64,000 bases of DNA from Trichomonas vaginalis G3 (lineage: Eukaryota > Parabasalia > Trichomonadida > Trichomonadidae), in the NCBI RefSeq assembly GCF_026262505.1, contig NC_067208.1, positions 12,347,962-12,411,961 on the forward strand. The letters run 5' to 3'. Within the stretch, counting starts at the first letter, position 1; each line of letters starts with the position of its first letter. A program made the position numbers and the translations under genes. A model generated the notes under the pieces. That model was given only the letters and a program-made list of their open reading frames with translations, was not told the DNA's origin and did no database searches. Below, piece after piece: positions 1 to 8,686 of the stretch.

Positions 1-374
1 TTGGATTGTTAACATTGAAAATCAAAAATTCATGGATTTATAAATGGATTGTTTGGATTTCACTTGATAAACTTGCATTTTCATCCAATAGATAAGCTTA
101 ATCATAGTGTAGAAATTCTATTGGATGCAGTTTTTCATATTTGGCTACTACAATATTTTCATTTTTATCAGACTTTTCATCGTAAATTGATTTCTAGCCT
201 GAATGGACTTTACATTTCATATTTCCAAGTAATGATCTTATTTTTCAATTCTCTCTCAATCCTGTGTCAAAACGTTTTGACATTTTGTCAAATCCTTGAT
301 ATTCATGATTGCACCAAATTTTATATTGATTTTGAAATTTAGAAATCGGATGAAAAATCTGTCAAATCTGAAAA
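1..374. other. Intergenic, no gene recognised
   Basis: AT-rich DNA upstream of the first gene. A 97-codon frame at 49-342 on the plus strand is open, but its Phe/Leu/His/Tyr-rich composition is what random AT-rich sequence gives, and it shows no motif. I see no longer frame on the other strand. The 40 bases before the ATG at 375 contain TCAAATCTG, loosely like the trichomonad initiator (TCA at +1 within about 20 bp of the ATG). Confidence 0.5.
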
Positions 375-1442
375 ATGCTTTTCCTGTTTCTAGTCTCATC
401 GTTTTGCTGGACTGATCTTTTAATGACCACTGTCAGCAATATGGTGATGGATAAGATTGAATTAGAATACAAACAAAAGCTTGCAAGGACCTTTTTAAGA
501 TCAGCTGATTATGATCTTGCTAAAAACCTCTCAAAACTTAGCACTTGGATGAACTATGTTGAAAGACCACCATTCAATCTTAAGTGCTTCAATCATTGGC
601 ATTTTTCACGTGAACCATTTACACTTGAATCCAGAAATTATATTCCTCAATACAATGGTAAAGATAATCTTGTAGATGTCCTCAAGGAATCTGCTACTAA
701 AATCTTTTTCCTCATACCTTCATCTCCTTTCATATTATCAACTCATCTGAAAGTTTTATTTGCAGGAGTACCTGATATCCACGCAACTATGCATACACAA
801 GAATTCTTCTCCAATGATTTCCCAGATGGAGATAGAAATGGACAAGTTTTCTACGTAATGTACAATGGAACGAACACAAGCCTATTCGATGTATTAGAAT
901 CAGGCTGTGGCCTTGATTCCCAAAAGCACGCAACATTTTCCCGTGATTTTTGGGAAGATGTAAGAAAACTCAAGGTTGAACTCTTTAAATCATGGGAAAC
1001 ACCTACTTTTTCAAGTACAGACTCGGTTGTTGAAGCAGCTAAAATTGAAAATAGAGAATATACAAAAGCAACAATTTATTCAAAGCTAAGACCAGGAGAT
1101 ACCATCTCAGATGAGTTCATTACAGAATGCCAGACAAGGACTAAGCAGCAAATCCTTAAATCCGCTGAGATATTATACCATATTACAGAAAACAAGATGA
1201 AGGAGTGGGAAATCTTTGATATACCAGATGGCCAAGAATTAACTGACGTCACAGCTGAAGATTCTTATGGAGACACAACTGAAGGATCTTCTACTTCGTC
1301 TACTTCTTCTACATTGGATGACATTGTAAGTTCAGAAACAATAGATAAGGACTTGACCCTATTTACTCTTTATATAACTTACTTCTTCATGATATTACCA
1401 TTAACTGTATTGCTTATTTGGAGAAAACATTACTCAAAATGA
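375..1442 (+). CDS. S1/P1-type nuclease-like membrane-anchored protein, probably degenerate
   Basis: A 355-residue protein with a hydrophobic N-terminus (MLFLFLVSSFCW) that reads as a signal peptide, a Thr/Ser/Glu-rich stalk at about 300-325, and one C-terminal membrane segment at about 328-348 followed by basic residues, so a type I surface or vesicle protein. The family hint is PDIHATMH at about residue 133, which matches the zinc-ligand stretch DIHQPLH of S1/P1 nucleases, followed by an Asp-rich loop (DFPDGDRNGQ) where the family has D-x-GGN. HWHF near residue 75 could be the earlier His. S1/P1 enzymes need a Trp at the mature N-terminus, a His five residues later, and an H-x(3)-D pair. 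Here Trp12 is present, but the following His and the later His are not evident. Known of the family: secreted Zn-dependent single-strand nucleases. Inference: a catalytically weakened or repurposed relative. The ATG is the first in the open frame. Confidence 0.5.
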   Translation: MLFLFLVSSFCWTDLLMTTVSNMVMDKIELEYKQKLARTFLRSADYDLAKNLSKLSTWMNYVERPPFNLKCFNHWHFSREPFTLESRNYIPQYNGKDNLVDVLKESATKIFFLIPSSPFILSTHLKVLFAGVPDIHATMHTQEFFSNDFPDGDRNGQVFYVMYNGTNTSLFDVLESGCGLDSQKHATFSRDFWEDVRKLKVELFKSWETPTFSSTDSVVEAAKIENREYTKATIYSKLRPGDTISDEFITECQTRTKQQILKSAEILYHITENKMKEWEIFDIPDGQELTDVTAEDSYGDTTEGSSTSSTSSTLDDIVSSETIDKDLTLFTLYITYFFMILPLTVLLIWRKHYSK

Positions 1443-2009
1443 TCTTGTTTTTACATTATCAATTTTGAAAAAAATTTTTTAGTAAAGTTTATATAAAAGA
1501 TAAATTTTCTTACATGAATGTTTTATGTGATTTTACAGTTTGAATATCTGAGACCAATTCAAAAAATTATTTTTACCCCAACACATTTCAAGATTCTACA
1601 CAGCATTTTTATCTGGTTTGCTAATTTGAAAATAGTTTTTATTGATCCCAAATCTATTGACCTTAGATTTTTATAAATAAGCATTGAAATCTTGTTGGTG
1701 TCAAAGTATTCAGCATATCCATGTATTGCATAGATGTATCGATGTTATTATTTTTCATTTGTACTCTATAAATGCATTGCTAGTGCAATAAATTTATTGA
1801 TATGTTATTTCGGATAAAAATAGATGATGGTTGATATTATTTAGGAGATTTCAGACATGCAGATTATTTTTGTGATGTATTTGTTGAATATTGATGTAAT
1901 TTTTGCAAAATCATGAGTAATTTCAGTCATTTTTTTGGTTTTTTGTATAAAAAATGTGTTCAATATTACATAAACATATTCAAACAACTTTATTTATATA
2001 TAAAATAGC
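1443..2009. other. Intergenic between convergent genes
   Basis: AT-rich stretch between two convergent genes. I see short homopolymer runs but no open frame of note, no repeat and no RNA gene. Confidence 0.5.
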
Positions 2010-4792
2010 TTATTTGCTTTCAAATGAAATTTCAATTTCTTCTTCTTTGTCGTGGCCAGGAATATAATATCCTATAACGATTTTATCACCTTTTCTTAAG
2101 AATTCGAAGTCCTGGTGATTAATAGAGAACGAATTTTCATAAACTTCTCCGAAATTGCATGTAAAGAAAGTGCAATCGCAATCATTCCATGCAGGCAATC
2201 TATTTATTGCAGATATATAGTGAATTGTCTCTTTGCAAGTGAAGTTTACGTTAATAACACTTTCTGCGTTTAAGAAAGGAATATCAAGAGCCAAATAATA
2301 CATATTATTTGATGAAATCGATTTCTTATAAACAGAATTTGTTTGGAGTTTGTCAACAGTCAACATGCAATCATTGTTATTCGGACACACGCAGAAACCA
2401 TGTTTGCAAACTTCTCCTTCTTGGCATGAATCGATACAAGGTGTATCATTAGCTTCTTCTTGAGAAACAGCGCTTAATGAATCATCAAACATATCAAAAG
2501 GTCCGGAGATAACTAATGAATAATATATGAAACAATCTTCATGCATTTGTTTGGAAACAATATAAATATCATAAGTTTCGCCAGCATTCACATCAATTTC
2601 AATTCTTTTGATCGTATTATGTTGATCAATGTATTTTTCATTGATTTTTCTATTTCCTATCAATACTTGTCCATTTCCTTTAACAAGTCTTATATCAACA
2701 GTATATAATATATCTGTGTTCTTATATATATCAGTATCTGGTTCAATCCAACACAGCGTTGCTCTCATTTTTCCGTTTCTTTCTGGTCTAAAAACGAATT
2801 TATGAGAATATCCGGCCTTCAAACTCATGTTACTAAACAATCTTGTTCCATTCTGATTGCTTTCGCCATTATCAAATAACATGAATTTGTCTAAATGAGG
2901 TAATCCAAAACCTCCGTCATTTTTTGTCACGTTTATTGGCAAATCAGCTGTATTTACCAAAATTGCTCTTATTAAAGTAGAGCAAGGTTCAATACTATTT
3001 TTCTTGTTCTTCTTTCCTGTTGGATAATATCCTTCTCTCAACCATTGACTTAAAATCAAGATATTTCCTGTTGCAAGAGCTGCTGAAACAGAATTTCCTT
3101 CGGCAATCAACAAACTCTCTTTTCCACAAACATTTTTACTTATTGAATAAGCTCTTGGAGCATAAACATGTCCACCTGGATAAACAATATCAGGTTTAGT
3201 TCTATAAAAGTTTTTAGGTAAATTGTAACTTTCAGAACTAACATTATTTGTAAAAATTGGTTCAATTGTGACACGACTTCCCATTCTAAATTTGTATCTT
3301 TCATCTGCTTTCACTCTTATTAGAGATGTTTTTAGTTTTATGTTATTGTACTCTTTGTTGTGGAAAGCAATAACTAATCCTGCATCTTTTAATTCATCAA
3401 AACTTCTGTCACCAAATTCATCAATGAAAATGTCACCTTTTGCAACACCGATTTGTAAACCTTTGAAACAAACGTCGTTTGATGTTTTGTTATCAGTTAT
3501 AGCATCTAAAAAACTTATTCCAACTGACATATCGCAGTAACCTAAAACATTCTTCTTGCCATCAATTATTATGTTGACAAATGGTTTCTCAGCTTCTTGG
3601 TTCTTGAGTAATGTCTCTTGATAATAACCGCCAACTGTCAAAACGTTTTTTGAATCAGCTGGAGATCTCAGAGTGTTTTTTTCTCCGAAAGGAAAAACAA
3701 TTGTCAAATTCATGTTTACATAGGCCATCAAATCAACTGCTCTTGTTAATAATGGTGAATATTCATAGGACCATGAATTTAACTGGACGACACTTTTTGC
3801 CATTGATGGGATATCGAAAAGCTCTGTTATATTGGCAGGAAAATCAAGTTTACCATGTTCATCAATAACATCTTGTATTATTAGACGACTATCAGGCGCA
3901 ACACCATCATAAAATGTTCCAGAACAATAAGATTCCTCACACAATGCTTGACCAGCAATGATTCCAGCCATAATTGTTCCATGCCCTTGTGATTCATCAT
4001 ATTTATCTGAATAAGCTAAGTAAGACATTATTTTTCGATGCTTATCAGAAAAGTGTCAAAAGGAACTTCACTTTTATCTCTGAACCAACAACTTTTTGTA
4101 TCCAATCCTGTATCTGCAATTGCAGCTTCTTGTCCAATGCCTGTGATTCCTTTCTCATGGTAGATGCTGTATGCGCTGTAAGGATAGTCTTTATTCCTTG
4201 ATAAATCAATTTCTTCTGATAAAGAAATGGTTCTAAGATATCGAGTATGTAATCTGAGATCTGAAAGATGTTGGTATTATTTTACACACTGTGAAGATTG
4301 TAGGATATTGTCTGTTTCTGATTTCTGTAATGAAGAATAAAACAAAATAATATTCTTTACTGCTTTGTATATTTTAAATGGCAATGAGCAATTATCTGAT
4401 ATTTCTGCTATGTAAAAGTATTCTTTAATTGTTGTGTTTCTTTTTGAATTCTGTATTTCAAAGTTGAAATCGTTATTTTTAAGTTTATTTTTAAAAATTG
4501 TATATATATTGTTTCCTTCACTATCTGTTATGTCGATATATGAATTGTTTGTCTGGTTATTCCGCATATTTTTTGGGAATTCGAATTCGTTTTTGATGTT
4601 TTGGTCAAGAAAGTCTGCATAACTAGATGAACTCGTATTAAAATGCAGATTTTTCTCATCAATTTCTTCTAATATCTTGTGATATCGAAAAAAATGAGAA
4701 GCAAAATCATAAATCAAAACAATGAATAAAAATGAATTCAAAAACGAATAACTTTGATCACAAGCAATATGGATGGAAATACAAAAATCCAT
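2010..4792 (-). pseudogene. Subtilisin-like serine protease (S8), broken host gene
   Basis: The main frame (2010-4028, 672 codons) carries the S8 His box (GHGT, residues 16-19), the substrate-site region GVAP, the NVLTVGGY stretch and the Ser box GNSVSAALATG near residue 310. After these come a beta-rich C-terminal domain and a Cys-rich segment (CIDSCQEGEVCKHGFCVCP, about 535-553) resembling an EGF-like module. The Asp box (AIADTGLD) lies upstream at about 4100-4125 in another frame, so a frameshift separates it from the His box. Further upstream that frame meets a TAA just beyond residue 171 of an N-terminal stretch (4277-4792) that would be the hydrophobic leader and prodomain. One stop and one frameshift therefore disable an otherwise family-length protease of roughly 920 codons. 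Trichomonads have expanded secreted and surface subtilisins. The 5' end abuts a MITE nine bases upstream of the first ATG. The alternative is a sequencing error at either site. Confidence 0.75.
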
Positions 4793-4801
4793 TTTTTTAT
4801 T

Positions 4802-5576
4802 TTAAGGGTGGCGGAAAGTGATGTGACCGAATAACAAAAAGTGAAAATAACTAATTAAATATTTGAAATTCTTTTGTTATTGTAGCATAACTAAATAGCA
4901 TATATAAACAAGTCTTTACTACGAAGTTTGTATGGTCTGAGGTCTTTATCTGGTAGAGAAATAATGAATGAAAATAATGAATTTTCAACTGTATCTAGTC
5001 TCTGGTTATTGAATTAATATCAAAAATACTTAAGGTATGCAATATAGGTACATAAATCTATCTTTTCTATTGTGCAAAACACGTATCTGTTAAATTCGTC
5101 CAAGATGCAATAAGTGATGAGATCTGGAACTACTTATCAAATTTGCACAAAATCAATGTATGAGAATAAATAACATATAAATACCAATTACTTCCGATAT
5201 TTTTCGTTACAATTTGCTCCTATTCAGAGTTTAATTAGATTTGTATCTAGTCTTTCAATATAAGATAAGGAGTCTTTCTTTATATTTAAATATATATAGG
5301 CTATTGTTATCTATATTTTCTATTGAGTAAATTTTGTGTTTAAAGCTCCAATCATGAGATATTTAAAGTTTTTTACCCCTATCAAACTCATTATTCCCAT
5401 ATTTATCATAGGAGGGAAAACCAAAAGCTTGCATAGATGATAATGAAATTATGGCGTACATATACTACTACAAATGAATTTTGTATCCATATAATTTTTA
5501 CTAAAAGATATCAAAAATATGACGAGATAAGAGCATTTTATTTTTGGTCATTTACTTCACTTTCCGCCACCCTTAA
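4802..5576. mobile_element. Non-autonomous DNA transposon (MITE) with TTAA target duplication
   Basis: Perfect 16-bp terminal inverted repeats, GGGTGGCGGAAAGTGA at 4806-4821 and its complement at 5557-5572, bound a 767-bp AT-rich interior with no long frame. TTAA flanks both ends (4802-4805 and 5573-5576). A TTAA duplication is typical of Kolobok and piggyBac superfamilies. The element lies between two divergent ATGs (4792 on the minus strand and 5595 on the plus strand), so it split an ancestral intergenic gap of about 25-30 bp. Confidence 0.75.
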
Positions 5577-5594
5577 ATATTTTGAAATCCAAAT

Positions 5595-6689
5595 ATGTTG
5601 AGTTATCTCCTATTTCGGAGAGCCAAATTTAGCAAAATTGATAACGACCAGCTATACCTATTGCTAGAAAAATCAAAATATCGTAATATTTTTCTACTTC
5701 TCCATGATGATCCAAATGTTATTTTATTAGACAGAGTTAGAAGACTCACTTGGTATGATTTTTGTAATAACTGCTATTTAGTGACTTATTACTGCAAGCA
5801 AAACATGACATTTTGCAATGAAATAAGTAAGAAACTACCGGTTTGGATAAATTTATCTCCAGGATTGAATTTTAATGATTCAATGAAGTATGTTGTTGAA
5901 TCTTATGCTAATTTAACTGATATTTTTGAGAAGCCACCCGAAAATAATACAGTTAACATTAATAATGATTATCATTTGATCAGAAATCTTCCTATCAATG
6001 GTGGAACTACTTTCCATTTGCGTGCAAGTAATTATTCGGGAAATTTAGATACATATTCTCAGATTTCGCAAATGTATAATCCAAAAATTTTTAAAATTAA
6101 CTTTACTTACTCACTGACATCGAAAAAGACAACCCCTACTCTTACTGCCTATTATTCTAAATACTGTGTACGCGTTTTCAAAGGAAAAGAAATGAATTTG
6201 TTCGATATTATTTTTAAAAATCGATTTTCAAACTTTCATAAGTTTACACAAGATGAATTCTTAAACATTACCAATCATTCCAATGGAATGATACTTCTTA
6301 CTCCAAATTCTGTTTTATCTAAAATGGAAATCGAAAGACTGAACCTTGCAAATAAGATAACATGTGGGAGATTCGTTTCTGGCTGGATAAACCGTAAAGA
6401 ATGTGATCTTGGATCTATTTTAGGAGCAGGAAGTTACACAAGATCAGAAATTGTAATTATCAATAGAGATATTGATAGAAAATTTATTATAAACACAAGG
6501 ATGGCCTTAAATGACTTCAAATATTATGTGAATGATGCTTTAACCAACATAAGAGGCATGAAATACCCAGAAAATTCGCAAAAACGCGTGGAAGTTCATT
6601 ACAGGAAGTCATCAATTATACTTTCACTTATAACATCTGTGATATTTGCGATATTTATATACAAAACCGCCAAAACTGGTGAAGTTTGA
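5595..6689 (+). CDS. Membrane-anchored protein of unknown function
   Basis: A 364-residue protein I do not recognise. It has a long, mostly polar region with many N-x-S/T sequons (NMT, NFT, NHS, NYS and others) and several cysteines (DFCNNCYLVTYYC at about 56-68), then one clear membrane segment at about 341-357 (SSIILSLITSVIFAIFIY) with a short charged tail. This layout fits a lumenal or extracellular domain with a C-terminal anchor. The first 50 residues (RNIFLLLHDDPN) could be read as a thioredoxin-like strand, but no CxxC is present, so I do not claim that. No signal peptide is obvious. The MITE ends only 18 bp upstream of the ATG, so the true 5' end may have been displaced. Confidence 0.55.
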   Translation: MLSYLLFRRAKFSKIDNDQLYLLLEKSKYRNIFLLLHDDPNVILLDRVRRLTWYDFCNNCYLVTYYCKQNMTFCNEISKKLPVWINLSPGLNFNDSMKYVVESYANLTDIFEKPPENNTVNINNDYHLIRNLPINGGTTFHLRASNYSGNLDTYSQISQMYNPKIFKINFTYSLTSKKTTPTLTAYYSKYCVRVFKGKEMNLFDIIFKNRFSNFHKFTQDEFLNITNHSNGMILLTPNSVLSKMEIERLNLANKITCGRFVSGWINRKECDLGSILGAGSYTRSEIVIINRDIDRKFIINTRMALNDFKYYVNDALTNIRGMKYPENSQKRVEVHYRKSSIILSLITSVIFAIFIYKTAKTGEV

Positions 6690-7049
6690 AATTATTGATT
6701 ATAATTTTTCATTTTTGTTTGTTATTAATGTAAATTTCCATGTATGTATTTGTATTTATTTAATAATTTTTAGATTATTTTTTGATAAATTTTTATCTCA
6801 TTCTGAATTTCGAAGCAAAATCTAATGAAACTGTGTTTATTGGATCGATATCTCATACTTAAAAACATTTGTATCATGTAGGGAATAAAATTCAAATTTT
6901 CCACTTCAGATTTTTGAGTGAATGATCTAAAAATTTTGTTTGTAAAGTTCTCAAAAAAATTCAAATAAAAAGCGCATCGAATCTAAATTCATTATTCGAA
7001 ATAGATGTTTGAGGAGTTCGTCCTAGATACAAAGCATCTCTATATGTTC
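6690..7049. other. Intergenic, no feature seen
   Basis: AT-rich sequence between the membrane-protein ORF and the tandem repeat. The short minus-strand frame at 6770-6964 has no motif and looks like chance. Confidence 0.5.
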
Positions 7050-7050
7050 C

Positions 7051-7168
7051 TTAGCAACAAGATCTGAGGAAGTAGATTTGAGAGTCGAGAGTTTGGATCT
7101 TAGCAACAAGATCTGAGGAAGTAGATTTGAGAGTCGAGAGTTTGGATCTTAGCAACTAGATCTGAGAG
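7051..7168. repeat. Tandem 49-bp repeat, about 2.4 copies
   Basis: The phrase TTAGCAACAAGATCTGAGG recurs at 7051, 7100 and (with one change, then truncated) 7149, a period of exactly 49 bp. It lies about 270 bp upstream of the transposase frame and may be part of that transposon's subterminal region. Confidence 0.8.
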
Positions 7169-7438
7169 TTTTATCATTTCCGGCATATCGGGCCGAAAAG
7201 GAGTGATCCGCGTAAGTATGAAAAAAAGTGAATTTTGTTGTATGGTGTTTTTTATTATATCCGTTTCTCTCACAATTTTCAATAAATATTATTGTTCAAA
7301 CGGAAATATAAATAAACAATTCAAAAATAAAAATGTAAATGTAAATTGAAAATGTAAAATGTTATTTATAATAATATCGCAGATTATCAAACAAGTCCCA
7401 ATCAATCAAAACTATTACAAGAGAATACTATTAAATCA

Positions 7439-8403
7439 ATGATTGCAGCTTCCAAAAACCGTGCTCTAAGCTATCAAAGATCTCTGCAAATGAAAAAAAT
7501 CAATGAACAAAGAAAAATACAAGATGGAACTGCAGACGAATTAGAACAAGAAGCAGAAAAGGCAGATCTTGAAACTCTCAATGACAATGAAGATGATTCT
7601 GATGATCAAGATGAAGATGAAACAAATGGTGATGAATCCTTGAGTTTAAGCGAAATATTATTAGATGATTATACCCCATTATTTAAGTACCCTCCGTTTG
7701 CAGATAAATTAACGTGTGTTATCATTAATAACATGTTATATAATTTAAATTTTCCAAACTCAAAGAGCCGACGATACTATGCGGAGACACTTCAATTTGT
7801 CTTTATGTTGTATTGCCAACCACCCTCAGAATATTTGTTGGCAAGACAGAAACTTATGTTGCCATCAAAAGCAACTCTATTTCGAGTCTTTGGTAAAGAT
7901 ATTGCAGCATGGAAGGAACTTTTGCTTTCAAAATCATCTTCACTTCCAGTATTCCTCAGATTCAGGGAATTATATCCATATACAGATGAGGAATTACGTG
8001 AACAATGCCATTTTTGCATTGGAATAGATGCAACCACAGGCAAATTATGGAAGAAGTCCGGCCATGACGATCAAATCGAGGACTTATTTGCATTATATTT
8101 GATGCCATTAGATTGCAAAGGTCCATCAATATGTTTGCATATAATACAACATACAAATGGTCTTGCATCTGGAATTATGAGTGAACTCTTGGATTACATT
8201 GCTACAGTTCAGAAAACACCGAATGTTCCGGTTTTTACAACTGATGGTGACAAATCTTACGATTTTGTTTATCAGATATTCTTTCACCATTGGTACAGCC
8301 TAGTTACTGGCTTTGATGGATTAGTAGAAGTCCTTAAAAGTGCAAAATTCCAAGATCTTAAGATTATCTTCATCGCGGACGTCGTTCATATAGGCAAAAA
8401 CCT
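7439..8403 (+). pseudogene. P-element/THAP9-like DDE transposase, 3'-truncated
   Basis: About 320 residues of a DNA-transposon transposase. After an acidic linker (about 45-75) comes a helical region ending in an LPS motif (ARQKLMLPSKATLFRVF, about 130-146), like the HTH segment of P-element and THAP9 transposases. Then follow CIGIDATTG (about 193, first catalytic Asp), TTDGDKSYDF, and IADVVHIGKNLR (about 311-322), resembling the D-x(2)-H-x(2)-KN-x-R signature of that superfamily. The frame then runs into sequence that reads as Maverick on the other strand, so the catalytic C-terminus is lost. The frame ends at 8476, but residues past about 8403 look like read-through. The exact junction lies between 8320 and 8405, where both readings overlap. 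Other families with a similar motif (Kolobok-like) are possible. Confidence 0.5.
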
Positions 8404-8668
8404 CAGAACGTTTTTCTTTGTTATAGTATCGAACTTCAAAACCGACCGTAAATGGGAAACCATGTATGGCTTCTGAAATGAACTTCATTCTACGAAAGCC
8501 AATAGCTTTTGTGACGGATGGGTCTCTTAACCATCTTAATGGGTAGTCAAAACGATAGCCTTTATGCTTTACGGTATCTGTCTCAAACTTTTGACCGACA
8601 TTAGTAAAAAGTTCATCTAATGGTTTAGTTGTAGCAACTCTAGAATTTTCTTTTTCTATTGGAAGCAT
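8321..8668 (-). CDS. Element A: Maverick structural-protein paralogue, truncated
   Basis: Part of a fossil element. The segment YRFDYPLRWLRDP about 40 residues in resembles YEYPRHWVEYVGGEKAIEI of the 33,735-34,616 gene and WIVNINEEKYIGI of the 17,623-18,480 gene in element B, so all three appear to be one family of element-specific, probably virion, proteins. Cut by the element's left boundary. The last 25 or so residues overlap the transposase reading and may not belong to it. Confidence 0.5.
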   Translation of the reverse strand: MLPIEKENSRVATTKPLDELFTNVGQKFETDTVKHKGYRFDYPLRWLRDPSVTKAIGFRRMKFISEAIHGFPFTVGFEVRYYNKEKRSEVFAYMNDVRDEDNLKILEFCTFKDFY

Positions 8669-8686
8669 ATTTTATCTATAATAAAA
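8669..8686. promoter_or_regulatory. 18-bp divergent start region
   Basis: Only 18 bp (ATTTTATCTATAATAAAA) separate the minus-strand ATG at 8668 from the plus-strand ATG at 8687. The same T-rich/ATC core occurs at other Maverick starts in the window, so it is probably a bidirectional core promoter. Confidence 0.5.

Noticed and set aside
49-342. 97-codon open frame at the left edge
   Set aside because: Composition is that of random AT-rich DNA; no motif and no start context.
4802-5576. Whether the TTAA-flanked element is a MULE like the other two
   Set aside because: No 9-10-bp direct duplication is present at its ends; the only flanking match is TTAA, so it belongs to a different superfamily.
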